A DNA stretch of 64,000 bases, taken from assembly GCA_938014215.1 (NCBI GenBank), contig CALLRW010000041.1:248001-312000 (forward strand), in the 5' to 3' direction. This DNA comes from an uncultured Alistipes sp. (GTDB lineage: Bacteria > Bacteroidota > Bacteroidia > Bacteroidales > Rikenellaceae). The translations under genes were made by a program, and so were the position numbers. This document shows, one piece after another, positions 51,828-61,000 of this stretch. Under the pieces are notes generated by a model, which did no database searches, had not been told where the DNA came from, and saw only the letters and a program-made list of their open reading frames with translations. Within the stretch, counting starts at the first letter, position 1. Every line of letters begins with the position of its first letter.

Positions 51828-53171
51828 ATGGCACAGAAACCATCGATTCCCAAAGGTACGCGCGACTTCTCCCCGGCGGAGATGATGCGGCGGCAATATA
51901 TCTTCGACACGATCAAGCGCGTCTTCCGCGCCTACGGTTTCGCCCCGCTGGAGACCCCGGCGATGGAGAACCTCTCGACGCTGCTGGGCAAGTACGGCGA
52001 CGAGGGCGACAAGCTGCTCTTCAAGATCCTCAATTCGGGCGACTACGCCTCGGGGCTCACGGACGAGGAGGTGCGCCAGGCCTCGAAGATCTGCGAAAAG
52101 GGGCTTCGCTACGATCTGACCGTCCCGTTCGCGCGCTACGTCGTGCAGCACCAGGGCGAGCTGACCTTCCCCTTCAAGCGCTACCAGATCCAGCCCGTGT
52201 GGCGGGCCGACCGGCCGCAGAAGGGCCGCTACCGCGAATTCTACCAGTGTGACGTCGACGTGATCGGCACGCGTTCGCTGCTGTGCGAGGTCGAGCTGGT
52301 GGAGATCGTCGAGCGGGTCTTCCGGGCGCTGGGCATCCGCGTGGCGCTGAAGATGAACAACCGCAAGATCCTCTACGGCATCGCCGAGGCAATCGGCCAC
52401 GCCGACAAGATGATGGACATTACGGTGGCCATCGACAAGCTCGAAAAGATCGGTCTGGAGAACGTCAAGGCCGAACTGCTGGAGCGGGGGCTGTCGCAGG
52501 AGGCCGTCGACCGGCTGCAGCCGATCCTCGAGCTGAGCGGCGACAACCGCGAGAAGCTCGACCGGCTGCGCGAGGTGCTCGCTGCATCGGAGACCGGCCA
52601 GAAGGGCATCGCCGAGATGGAGACGATCTTCGGCTATGTCGAGCGGCTGGGCATCGACCTGCAGGTGGAGCTGGACCTCTCGCTGGCGCGCGGTCTGAAC
52701 TACTATACGGGGGCGATCTTCGAGGTCAAGGCGCTGGACTACGCCATCGGTTCGATCTGCGGAGGCGGTCGCTACGACGATCTGACGGGCATCTTCGGCA
52801 TGCCCAACCTGTCGGGTGTGGGCATCTCGTTCGGTGCCGACCGCATCTACGACGTCATGACCGGTCTCAACCTCTTCCCCGAGGAGGTCAACTGCACGAC
52901 GCGAGTTCTCTTTACGAACCTCGGCCCGGCGGAGGAGGCTGCCGTGCTGCCGCTGCTGCGCGCGATGCGCGGTGAAGGGGTGTCGGCCGAGATCTACCCC
53001 GAGGCGGGCAAGATGAAGAAGCAGATGGAGTATGCCAACCGGCGCGGCATCCCCTACGTGGTGATCATCGGCTCGCAGGAGCTGGAATCCGGCGCCGCCA
53101 CGGTCAAGGATATGCGCTCGGGCGAACAACGGCAGGTGCCTTTCGGCGAACTGACGCGAACGTTGGCCTGA
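51828..53171 (+). CDS. hisS: Histidine-tRNA ligase
   Basis: A 447-residue class II synthetase. The motif 1-like segment RRQYIFDTIKRVFRAYGF, motif 2 YRWRADRPQKGRYREFYQCD (as PVWRADRPQKGRYREF), the histidine A motifs LRYDLTVPFARYV and ARGLNYYTGAIFE, motif 3 near GVGISFGADRIYD, and the C-terminal anticodon domain are in order. It charges tRNA-His. It follows ettA in an operon. Confidence 0.97.
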   Translation: MAQKPSIPKGTRDFSPAEMMRRQYIFDTIKRVFRAYGFAPLETPAMENLSTLLGKYGDEGDKLLFKILNSGDYASGLTDEEVRQASKICEKGLRYDLTVPFARYVVQHQGELTFPFKRYQIQPVWRADRPQKGRYREFYQCDVDVIGTRSLLCEVELVEIVERVFRALGIRVALKMNNRKILYGIAEAIGHADKMMDITVAIDKLEKIGLENVKAELLERGLSQEAVDRLQPILELSGDNREKLDRLREVLAASETGQKGIAEMETIFGYVERLGIDLQVELDLSLARGLNYYTGAIFEVKALDYAIGSICGGGRYDDLTGIFGMPNLSGVGISFGADRIYDVMTGLNLFPEEVNCTTRVLFTNLGPAEEAAVLPLLRAMRGEGVSAEIYPEAGKMKKQMEYANRRGIPYVVIIGSQELESGAATVKDMRSGEQRQVPFGELTRTLA

Positions 53172-53183
53172 CGAAACGAATCG

Positions 53184-53209
53184 AGGGGCTCCGCTCGCGG
53201 GGCCCCTTT
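53184..53209 (+). terminator. Hairpin terminator after hisS
   Basis: AGGGGCTCCG and CGGGGCCCCT (one T-G pair) form a 10-bp stem around CTCG, followed by a short T-rich tail. Confidence 0.65.
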
Positions 53210-53220
53210 CCTTATTATAT

Positions 53221-54831
53221 ATGGAGATGAAGATACGAAAATACCTGATCCTGCTTGCCGCCGTGTTCGGCACCGCAACGCTTGCGGCCCAGGAGCGGCC
53301 GCAGGAGCAGCAGCAGGAGAATCTGCTGCAGTTCCAGAAACTGATCGAGGTCTGCCGCGACCTGCTTGCCCTGTATGTCGATGACGTGGAGATGAAACCC
53401 GTGGTCGAGGGGGGTATCCGCGGCATGCTCGAGAAGCTGGATCCCCATTCGGCCTATCTCGACGCCGAGGAGATGCGCGGCGTGAGGGAGAGCTTCGACG
53501 GAGAGTTCAGCGGCATCGGTGTGGAGTTCAACGTGCTGCGTGATACGGTGATCGTCGTCAACACGATCGCCGGCGGGCCGGCCGAACGGGTCGGCGTGCG
53601 GGCCAACGACCGCATCGTGCGCATCGACACGCTGCAGGCCGTGGGGATGACGCGTACCGATGTTCCGAAGTACCTGCGCGGCCGGACCGGCACGAAGGTC
53701 GAGATCGACGTCGTGCGCCACGGTACGCCGGAGCTGCTGCACTTCGTGATCGTGCGCGACCGGATCCCGATCAACACGGTGGATGCCGCCTACCCGATCG
53801 ACAAGCGGACGGGCTATATCAAGGTCAACCGCTTCGGCCACACCACGATGGAGGAGTTCCGCAAGAGCTACCGCGAGTTGGGACATCCCGAACGGCTGAT
53901 CCTCGATCTGCGGGGCAACGGCGGCGGTCTGCTCGAACAGGCCATCGAGATGGCAGGGTTCTTCCTGCCGCGCGGGGCGACGATCGTCTCGACCGAGGGG
54001 CGTGCCGTGCCGGCCGAGTCGTACGAGGCGCAGAGCGACGGTGAAGCGCTGCGCGGGGCGCTCGTGGTGCTGATCGACGAATCGTCGGCTTCGGCTTCGG
54101 AGATCGTCTCGGGGGCCATCCAGGACTGGGACCGCGGCGTGATCGTCGGGCGTCCAAGCTTCGGCAAGGGGCTCGTGCAGCGGCAGATCGGGCTGCGAGA
54201 CGGCTCGGCCGTGCGGATCACCGTGGCACGCTACCACACCCCTTCGGGGCGCGTCATCCAGCGCCCGTACGAGAACGGCAAGCGCCGCGAATACTACCTC
54301 GACCACCTGCGCCGCTACGACGATGCGGTGCGCGACTCGCTCGATGCCGATGCTCCGGCCTTCCGCACGCTCCGCACCGGGCGGACGGTCTACGGCGGCG
54401 GAGGGATCCACCCCGACGTGCTGGTCGAGGCCGACACGGCGGGCTATTCGAACTACTATGCCGAGTTGATCCGTCGCGGGATCGTGGCCGAATTCACGAA
54501 CGACTGGCTCGATCGCTCGCGGGATTCGCTCACGAAGGCCTACCCCGCCTTCGAGCCGTTCGACGCGGCGTTCGAGGTGACGCCGGAGTTGCTTGAGGGG
54601 CTGACGGATCTTGCCGCCCGGCGGGGAGTGGCCCTCGACGAAGCGGGTTTTGCCGCCTCGCGCGGTGTGATGGCGGTCCAACTCAAGGCGCTTGCCGCCC
54701 AGCGGCTGTTCGGGACCGCAGCCTACTTCCGGGTGATCAATCCGGCGCTGAGTTCGGCCTATCGACGGGCAGTTGAGCTCCTTAAAGATTGGGATCAGGA
54801 GGGAAAACCGCTCCTCAAACCGAAAAAATAG
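53221..54831 (+). CDS. S41-family C-terminal processing peptidase
   Basis: A 536-residue protein with a signal peptide (ending TLAAQ). A PDZ domain (about 85-170) is followed by the catalytic core: Ser in IDESSASASEIVSGA, Lys in RPSFGKGLVQ, and LILDLRGNGGGLLEQA. The C-terminal domain (about 390-530) is a longer extension seen in Bacteroidota members. It trims protein C-termini in the periplasm. The tail runs Lys-Pro-Lys-Lys. It is alone in its transcript as far as spacing shows; the next gene is separated by 98 bases. Confidence 0.93.
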   Translation: MEMKIRKYLILLAAVFGTATLAAQERPQEQQQENLLQFQKLIEVCRDLLALYVDDVEMKPVVEGGIRGMLEKLDPHSAYLDAEEMRGVRESFDGEFSGIGVEFNVLRDTVIVVNTIAGGPAERVGVRANDRIVRIDTLQAVGMTRTDVPKYLRGRTGTKVEIDVVRHGTPELLHFVIVRDRIPINTVDAAYPIDKRTGYIKVNRFGHTTMEEFRKSYRELGHPERLILDLRGNGGGLLEQAIEMAGFFLPRGATIVSTEGRAVPAESYEAQSDGEALRGALVVLIDESSASASEIVSGAIQDWDRGVIVGRPSFGKGLVQRQIGLRDGSAVRITVARYHTPSGRVIQRPYENGKRREYYLDHLRRYDDAVRDSLDADAPAFRTLRTGRTVYGGGGIHPDVLVEADTAGYSNYYAELIRRGIVAEFTNDWLDRSRDSLTKAYPAFEPFDAAFEVTPELLEGLTDLAARRGVALDEAGFAASRGVMAVQLKALAAQRLFGTAAYFRVINPALSSAYRRAVELLKDWDQEGKPLLKPKK

Positions 54832-54929
54832 CCCGGTATTTTTGGTGCATTGTAAACTTTTTCGTATATTCGTCTATACGAATCCGACAGATTGAAGCCC
54901 GTCGGTGTTAACTCAAAAAAATAGTCACA

Positions 54930-55226
54930 ATGTTAACCCCAACCCAACCGCGACGCGAAAGCGAGGATTATGGAGATCAGATCCTTTCCAAAGCCGTGAA
55001 GGCAGGCCGTCGCACCTACTTTTTCGATGTCAGGGCTACACGCGGTGACGACTGGTTCCTGACCATAACCGAAAGCCGTAAGATTACGGCCGCCGACGGT
55101 TCGTCTACATACGACCGCCATAAGATCTTCCTGTACAAGGAGGATTTTACCAAGTTTTCGGATGGTCTCTCTGAAGTGGTCGATTTTATCCGCCGTAGCA
55201 AGGGAATTCCCGAACCTGCGAAGTGA
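54930..55226 (+). CDS. DUF3276 PUR-alpha-like nucleic-acid-binding protein
   Basis: A 98-residue protein. YGDQILSKAVKAGRRTYFFDV, DDWFLTITESRK and HKIFLYKEDFTKFSDGLSEV match my memory of the DUF3276/PUR family, which is almost universal in Bacteroidota. The Borrelia homologue of this small single-PUR-repeat family was shown to dimerise and bind nucleic acids. A likely -7-like TATATTCG is at 54865-54872. It is probably an abundant small DNA/RNA-binding protein. Confidence 0.9.
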   Translation: MLTPTQPRRESEDYGDQILSKAVKAGRRTYFFDVRATRGDDWFLTITESRKITAADGSSTYDRHKIFLYKEDFTKFSDGLSEVVDFIRRSKGIPEPAK

Positions 55227-55258
55227 GTCCCGTGAACCTGCGGAACACAGAGGGCTGT

Positions 55259-55290
55259 CCGGCAATCATGCTGGGCACCTTCTTTTTTTT
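55259..55290 (+). terminator. Terminator after the PUR-alpha-like gene
   Basis: CCGGCA/TGCTGG (one G-T pair) around ATCA, then GCACCTTC and a run of eight T. The stem is short. Confidence 0.5.
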
Positions 55291-55583
55291 ATGCCCCGAT
55301 CCGACCGGACGCGGGATGCGGCCGATGAGGCGTGAAAGCGCGTATCGGGAGCGGTTTTCGGGGTGTGGCGAGTGACTCGATTCGGCCGATTGGTAGACCT
55401 GAACGGTCGATCGCCCGGAGGTGGCAGCCGGGGCAGACGCCGGCCGGGATCAGCGGGAAGCAACAGGAAGCGACGGGAGGGATGGAGATGCAGCGAACGG
55501 ACGGGAAGCATTTTCGACGGAAAATCGGGAAATTCCGCTGAAATCCGCAGCGTTGAACGGACGACAATTTGTACGATTTTTCG
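55291..55583. other. Gene-free upstream region of the DUF368 gene
   Basis: About 290 bases between the terminator and the next promoter. No gene, repeat or strong hairpin can be supported; the base composition is high GC and purine-rich near the end. It may contain regulatory DNA for the promoter at 55584. Confidence 0.4.
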
Positions 55584-55591
55584 TATCTTTG
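55584..55591 (+). promoter_or_regulatory. -7 element TATCTTTG for the DUF368 gene
   Basis: TATCTTTG, 119 bases before the ATG at 55710. The leader is unusually long for this genome and contains a possible folded RNA. Confidence 0.6.
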
Positions 55592-55605
55592 CACGCTGAA
55601 AAAGG

Positions 55606-55685
55606 CCGAACGCCGAAGACGACGCGAGTCGGGAAGCCCCGGTGTGAACCGTTGCACGACCCTCAAGCCCGCCGGATGCGTTCGG
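55606..55685 (+). ncRNA. Possible structured leader RNA (riboswitch-like) of the DUF368 gene
   Basis: An 8-bp closing stem (CCGAACGC at 55606-55613 with GCGTTCGG at 55678-55685) encloses two adjacent hairpins with GNRA tetraloops: CGAC-GCGA-GTCG at 55620-55631 and CGGT-GTGA-ACCG at 55640-55651. Between and after them are unpaired GGAAGCC and TCAAGCCCG. This is a junction-type RNA in the 5' leader. The segments GGGAAG and CAAGCCCG recall the 3' part of cobalamin riboswitches, but the B12 box is missing, so I do not assign a ligand. Confidence 0.45.
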
Positions 55686-55709
55686 AAAACGATTACTTAG
55701 ACCAAAGAC

Positions 55710-56660
55710 ATGAAATTTTCCCGCTACATCGTCCTCGCCCTGAAGGGGTGCGCCATGGGCATGGCCGACGTGGTTCCCGGGGTGTCGGGCGGCACGATCG
55801 CCTTCATTTCGGGGATCTACGAAGAACTTCTCGATTCGATCCGCAGCGTCAACCTCACGGCGCTCCAACTCCTCTTCAAGGGACGTTTCGCCGACTTCTG
55901 GCGCCACATCAACGGGCGCTTCCTGCTGCCCGTCCTGCTGGGTATCGCCATCGCCATCTTCTCGCTGGCGCGGCTGATGACCTACCTGCTCGAGAACCAC
56001 CCGATCGCCACGTGGTCGTTCTTCTTCGGACTGATCATCGCCTCGGCGCTGCTCGTGGCCCAGCAGATCGGCCGCTGGAACTGGCGTACCGTCGTCTCGT
56101 TCCTCGTGGGCACGGCGCTGGCGTGGTGGATCACCGTGGCCACCCCGGCCGAAACGCCCAACGACTGGTGGTTCGTGATGCTGTCGGGAGCCATCGCCAT
56201 CTGCGCCATGATCCTGCCGGGCATCTCCGGCGCCTTCATCCTGCTGCTGCTCGGCAAGTACCAGTACATCATGCAGGCGGTCGGCGATCTGAACATCCCC
56301 GTGATGCTGATCTTCATCATCGGAGCCGCGGCGGGCATCATCTCCTTCTCGCGGCTGCTCTCGTGGCTGCTGCACAACTGGCACGACCTGACGGTGGCGC
56401 TGCTGATGGGCTTCATGGTGGGCTCGCTCAACAAGGTATGGCCGTGGAAGGAGGTCGTCGAAACCTACGTCGACAGCCACGGCGAGGTGCAGCCGCTCGT
56501 CGAGCAGAATATCACGCCCGGCGGCTTCGAGGCGCTCTACGACCGTCCGGCGCTGCTTCCGGAGGCGATCATCCTCTGCATCGTGGGCTTCCTGACGATC
56601 TACGGCATCGAGATCCTGGCCCGCATCATCAGCAAGAAGAACGAAAAGAGGGAGGACTGA
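55710..56660 (+). CDS. DUF368 protein, likely undecaprenyl-phosphate translocase (PopT family)
   Basis: A 316-residue membrane protein with about nine to ten hydrophobic segments. The paired family motifs are MADVVPGVSGGTIAF near residue 18 and AMILPGISGAFILLLLGKY near residue 168. DUF368 proteins were shown to return the lipid carrier undecaprenyl phosphate to the inner face of the membrane for cell-wall and O-antigen cycles. A cytosolic loop around 240-275 (WPWKEVVETYVDSHGEVQPL) is lineage-specific. The aroE gene starts 3 bases after its stop. Confidence 0.9.
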   Translation: MKFSRYIVLALKGCAMGMADVVPGVSGGTIAFISGIYEELLDSIRSVNLTALQLLFKGRFADFWRHINGRFLLPVLLGIAIAIFSLARLMTYLLENHPIATWSFFFGLIIASALLVAQQIGRWNWRTVVSFLVGTALAWWITVATPAETPNDWWFVMLSGAIAICAMILPGISGAFILLLLGKYQYIMQAVGDLNIPVMLIFIIGAAAGIISFSRLLSWLLHNWHDLTVALLMGFMVGSLNKVWPWKEVVETYVDSHGEVQPLVEQNITPGGFEALYDRPALLPEAIILCIVGFLTIYGIEILARIISKKNEKRED

Positions 56661-56663
56661 CCC

Positions 56664-57413
56664 ATGCGACGATTCGGACTGATCGGGCGGCCGCTGATCC
56701 ACTCGGCCTCGGCCGCCTACTTCACGGCCAAATTCCAGCGGGAAGGACTCGCGGATCATGTCTACACGCTCTATGAACTGCCCTCGATCGAGGCGTTTCC
56801 GGAGCTGCTCTCCCGCGAGAAGGAGCTCTGCGGGGTGAATGTCACGATCCCCTACAAACGGGAGGTGATGCGCTATCTCGACACGCTTTCGCCCGAGGCG
56901 CAGGCCATCGGCGCGGTGAACTGCATCCGCCGCACGGACGACGGACGACTCGAGGGGTTCAATACGGACATCATCGGACTGAGGGAGGCACTGAGCGAGC
57001 TGCTCGGCTTTGCCGAACCCGAGGAGGCGCTCATTCTGGGCACGGGCGGGGCCTCGCAGGCCGTGCAGTATGCGCTGGCCGAGCGCGGGATTCCCTTTGC
57101 GCTGGTCTCGCGCGATCCGGCCAAAGGCAACTACACGTACGACAACCTGCCGTGCGAGGTGGTCGAGCGGAGCCGGCTGATCATCAACGCGACTCCCGTG
57201 GGGACCTACCCCGCCGTCGACGAGGCCCCGCGCATTCCCTACGCCTATGTGACGCCGGACCACTACCTGTTCGACCTGGTCTATAACCCCGAGATGACGC
57301 AGTTTCTCGACTACGGACGTCAGCGTGGAGCCCGGGTGCTGAACGGGCGGACGATGTTCATCGAGCAGGCCGAAGCCTCGTGGCGGATCTGGAACGGCGA
57401 GGAGTTGCTTTAA
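56664..57413 (+). CDS. aroE: Shikimate dehydrogenase
   Basis: A 249-residue protein. The shikimate-binding N-terminal domain carries GLIGRPLIHSASAAYF (family Ser-x-Ser) and GVNVTIPYKREVM with the catalytic Lys. The NADP domain has LGTGGASQAV and the conserved INATPVGTYP. It reduces 3-dehydroshikimate in aromatic amino-acid synthesis. It is translated right after the DUF368 gene. Confidence 0.95.
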   Translation: MRRFGLIGRPLIHSASAAYFTAKFQREGLADHVYTLYELPSIEAFPELLSREKELCGVNVTIPYKREVMRYLDTLSPEAQAIGAVNCIRRTDDGRLEGFNTDIIGLREALSELLGFAEPEEALILGTGGASQAVQYALAERGIPFALVSRDPAKGNYTYDNLPCEVVERSRLIINATPVGTYPAVDEAPRIPYAYVTPDHYLFDLVYNPEMTQFLDYGRQRGARVLNGRTMFIEQAEASWRIWNGEELL

Positions 57414-57558
57414 CCCTTCCGCCCCGACGTTTCTCCGAACGACCGATATTTCGGACGGATGTCCCCCGGCCGCCATGCCCCCGGGTTTCGGAAAATGCGC
57501 CACGGAAGTTCCGCACGGTCCGACGAACCGGCCGGCCCTGCAATCTCAACACGAAAAC

Positions 57559-57593
57559 AAAAGGCTTCGCCTTCGGAGAGGTGAAGCCTTTTT
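57559..57593 (+). terminator. Intrinsic terminator after aroE
   Basis: AAAAGGCTTC and GAAGCCTTTTT with an inner GCCT/AGGT-like pairing; it can work in both directions and may also serve the minus-strand gene ending at 57703. Confidence 0.8.
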
Positions 57594-57702
57594 GCATATC
57601 CGTATCTGCCGCCCGGACTCCGAAACAAGCCCATGAAACGAACCGGGACGCTTCGGGAAACGCCCCCGTACCACCCCGGTTCACACGGATCCGGGCCGCC
57701 GG

Positions 57703-57912
57703 TTATCGGTGCTGGAGCAGCGTACGGGCCTTTTCGAGTTCGTCGGCCCGGACGACAACCTGTGCGGGCATGGTTCCTACGGGATAGATGGTCGACATGT
57801 ATTCGTTGCGGATCGTCGACCAGATCCCGGCACTGTCGAGCATCGCCTTGGCAATCTCGGCTTCGGTAATGGTGTTGTACTCCGCCAATACAACCATCGA
57901 ATCGTCTTGCAT
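57703..57912 (-). CDS. DUF2007-family small protein
   Basis: A 69-residue protein starting at ATG 57912. VVLAEYNTITEAEIAKAMLDSAGI and VRADELEKARTLL match the putative signal-transducing DUF2007 domain, which has a ferredoxin-like fold; its function is unknown. A minus-strand -7-like TAACTTTA is at 57938-57945. It is divergent from dnaE. Confidence 0.75.
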   Translation of the reverse strand: MQDDSMVVLAEYNTITEAEIAKAMLDSAGIWSTIRNEYMSTIYPVGTMPAQVVVRADELEKARTLLQHR

Positions 57913-57999
57913 AAACAAATGGTTTTGGTTAGGTATTTAAAGTTAGGTATTTTGTTGATAAAATACAAGCACAGGCCGGGAAATCTCTGTAAATATCGT

Positions 58000-58007
58000 T
58001 ATCTTTA
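58000..58007 (+). promoter_or_regulatory. -7 element TATCTTTA for dnaE
   Basis: TATCTTTA, 22 bases before the dnaE ATG, with a short leader; the last base differs from the usual G. Confidence 0.5.
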
Positions 58008-58028
58008 CGACGCAAAATTTTCTGGAAA

Positions 58029-61000
58029 ATGCCCCAATTCGTACACCTTCACGTACATACGCAATACTCGATCCTTGACGGCCAGGCGAGCATTCCGAAG
58101 CTCGTCGACAAGGCCATTGCCGACGGTCAGCCCGGCATTGCCGTGACCGACCATGGCAACATGTTCGGCATCAAGGAGTTCTACAACTACGTCAAGAAGA
58201 TCAAAGGCAAATTCAAGGATCAGGCCGCCGAGTGCGAGAAACGCCTCACGGCGCTGCGCGAAGGCAGCGAGACGGTGGACGATCCCGAGGCGGAGATCGC
58301 GCGGTGTGAATCACAACTCGCGGATCTGCGCCGCAAGCTGGCCTTCAAACCCATCATCGGCTGCGAGGTCTACGTGGCACGCCGCACGATGCACGACAAG
58401 GAGGGGAAACCCGACCAGAGCGGCTACCACCTGATCCTGCTGGCGAAGAACCTCAAGGGGTATCACAACCTGATCAAAATCGTCTCGAAGGCCTGGACCG
58501 AGGGCTTCTACATGCGTCCGCGTACCGACCGGGCGGAGATCGAGAAGTACCACGAGGGGCTGATCTGCTGTTCGGCCTGCCTGGCGGGTGAGGTTCCGCG
58601 CGCCATCACGGCCAACGATCTGGAGAAGGCCGAGGAGGCGATCCGCTGGTACAAGAACCTCTTCGGCGAGGACTACTACCTCGAGCTGCAGCTGCACAAG
58701 GCGACGGTCGAACGGGCCAACCACGAGGCCTACCCCATGCAGCTCCACGTCAACAAACACCTGCGCGAGCTGGCCGCGAAATACAACGTGCGGATGGTCT
58801 GCACGAACGACGTGCACTTCGTCGACGAGGACAATGCCGAGGCTCACGACCGGCTGATCTGCCTCTCGACGGGCAAGGACCTCGACGACCCGAAACGCAT
58901 GCTCTACTCCAAGCAGGAGTGGATGAAGACGACGGCCGAGATGGCGGCGATCTTCGGGGAGACGGATCCCGAGGCGATGGCCACGACCGTCGACATCTGC
59001 AACCAGGTCGAGACCTACTCGATCGACCATGCGCCGATCATGCCGAACTTCCAGATTCCGGCGGAGTTCGGCACCGAGGAGGAGTACCGCCGGCGCTTTA
59101 CGGAGGAGGATCTCTACAACGAATTCACGCGTGACGAGAACGGCAACGTCGTCATGTCGGAGGAGGAGGGTCGCAAGAAGATCGAGAAACTGGGCGGCTA
59201 CGACAAGCTCTACCGCATCAAGTTCGAGGCCGACTACCTGGCCAAACTCACCATGGAGGGTGCCCACCGCCGCTACGGCGAACACCTGACCGAGGAGCAG
59301 GAGGAACGGCTGCGCTTCGAGCTGCACATCATGAAGACGATGGGTTTCCCGGGCTACTTCCTCATCGTGCAGGACTTCATCCGCGCGGCCCGCGAGGAGC
59401 TGGACGTCTCGGTGGGCCCGGGCCGAGGTTCGGCCGCCGGTTCGGCCGTAGCCTACTGCCTGGGAATCACGCAGATCGACCCGATCGCCTACGACCTGCT
59501 GTTCGAGCGATTCCTGAACCCGGACCGTATTTCGCTGCCGGATATCGACGTCGATTTCGATGACGACGGCCGCGGCCGCGTGCTCAACTGGGTGACGCAG
59601 AAGTACGGCAAGGAGAAGGTTGCCCACATCATCACCTACGGCACGATGGCCACCAAACTCTCGATCAAGGATGTGGCGCGCGTGCAGAAACTCGTCCTCT
59701 CGGAATCGGACCGCCTCTGCAAGCTCGTCCCGGACAAGACGCCCGAGGGCAAGCCGGTCAAGAGCCTGGCGCAGGCCATCGAGCTGGTCCCGGAGCTGAA
59801 GGCGGCCGAGCAGTCGGACAACCCCGTGCTGCGCGACACGATCCGCTATGCGAAGATGCTCGAGGGCAACGTCCGCAATACGGGCGTCCACGCCTGCGGT
59901 ACGATCATCTGCCGCGACGACATCACCGACTGGGTGCCCGTCTCGACGGCCGACGACAAGGAGACGGGCGAGAAGATGCTCGTCACGCAGTACGAAGGGT
60001 CGGTGATCGAGGATACGGGTCTGATCAAGATGGACTTCCTGGGTCTGAAGACCCTGTCGATCATCAAGGATGCCGTCGAGAACATCCGCCAGACCAAGGG
60101 GACGAAGATCGACATCGACGACTTCTCGATCATCAACGACCCGGCCACCTACAAGCTCTACTGCGAGGGGCGCACCGTCGGGACGTTCCAGTTCGAATCG
60201 GCCGGCATGCAGAAATACCTGCGCGAGCTGCAGCCGTCGACCTTCGAGGACCTGATCGCCATGAACGCCCTCTACCGGCCGGGCCCGATGGACTACATCC
60301 CGGATTTCATCGCCCGCAAACACGGCCGCAGCCCGATCGTGTACGACATTCCGATCATGGAGAAGTACCTGAAGGACACGTACGGCATCACGGTCTACCA
60401 GGAGCAGGTCATGCTGCTGTCGCGTCTGCTGGCGAACTTCACCCGCGGCGAGTCGGACACGCTGCGCAAGGCCATGGGTAAGAAGCTCAAGGACAAGCTG
60501 GACCACCTGAAGCCGAAGTTCATCGCCGGCGGCAAGAAGAACGGCCACGACGAGAAGGTACTGGAGAAGATCTGGGCCGACTGGGAGAAGTTCGCCTCCT
60601 ACGCCTTCAACAAGTCGCACGCGACGTGCTACTCGTGGGTGGCCTTCCAGACGGCCTACCTGAAGGCCAACTACCCGTCGGAGTACATGGCGGCGGTGCT
60701 GAGCCGAAACCTGACGAACATCGAGCAGCTGACGATCTACATGAACGAATGCAAGCGGATGGGAATCAGCGTACTGGGACCGGATGTCAACGAATCGATG
60801 CAGGCCTTCTCGGCCAACCTGGCCGGCGACGTGCGCTTCGGACTGGCCGCCGTGAAGGGGGTCGGTGCCGCCGCCGTGGAGAGCATCATCGCCGAGCGCC
60901 GGGCCCGCGGACCGTTCAAGGATATCTTCGACTTTGTCGAGCGGGTGAACTTCTCGCTCGTCAACCGCAAGTGTCTGGAGAATCTGGCCTACGCCGGCGC

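Noticed and set aside
55598..55709. Cobalamin riboswitch in front of the DUF368 gene
   Set aside because: GGGAAG and CAAGCCCG recall its 3' part, but the B12 box and its conserved stems are absent; kept only as an unassigned structured leader.
55266..57503. Very long minus-strand open frame over the DUF368/aroE region
   Set aside because: It is antisense to two well-recognised genes and is rich in Arg, Asp and His repeats typical of GC-rich shadow frames.
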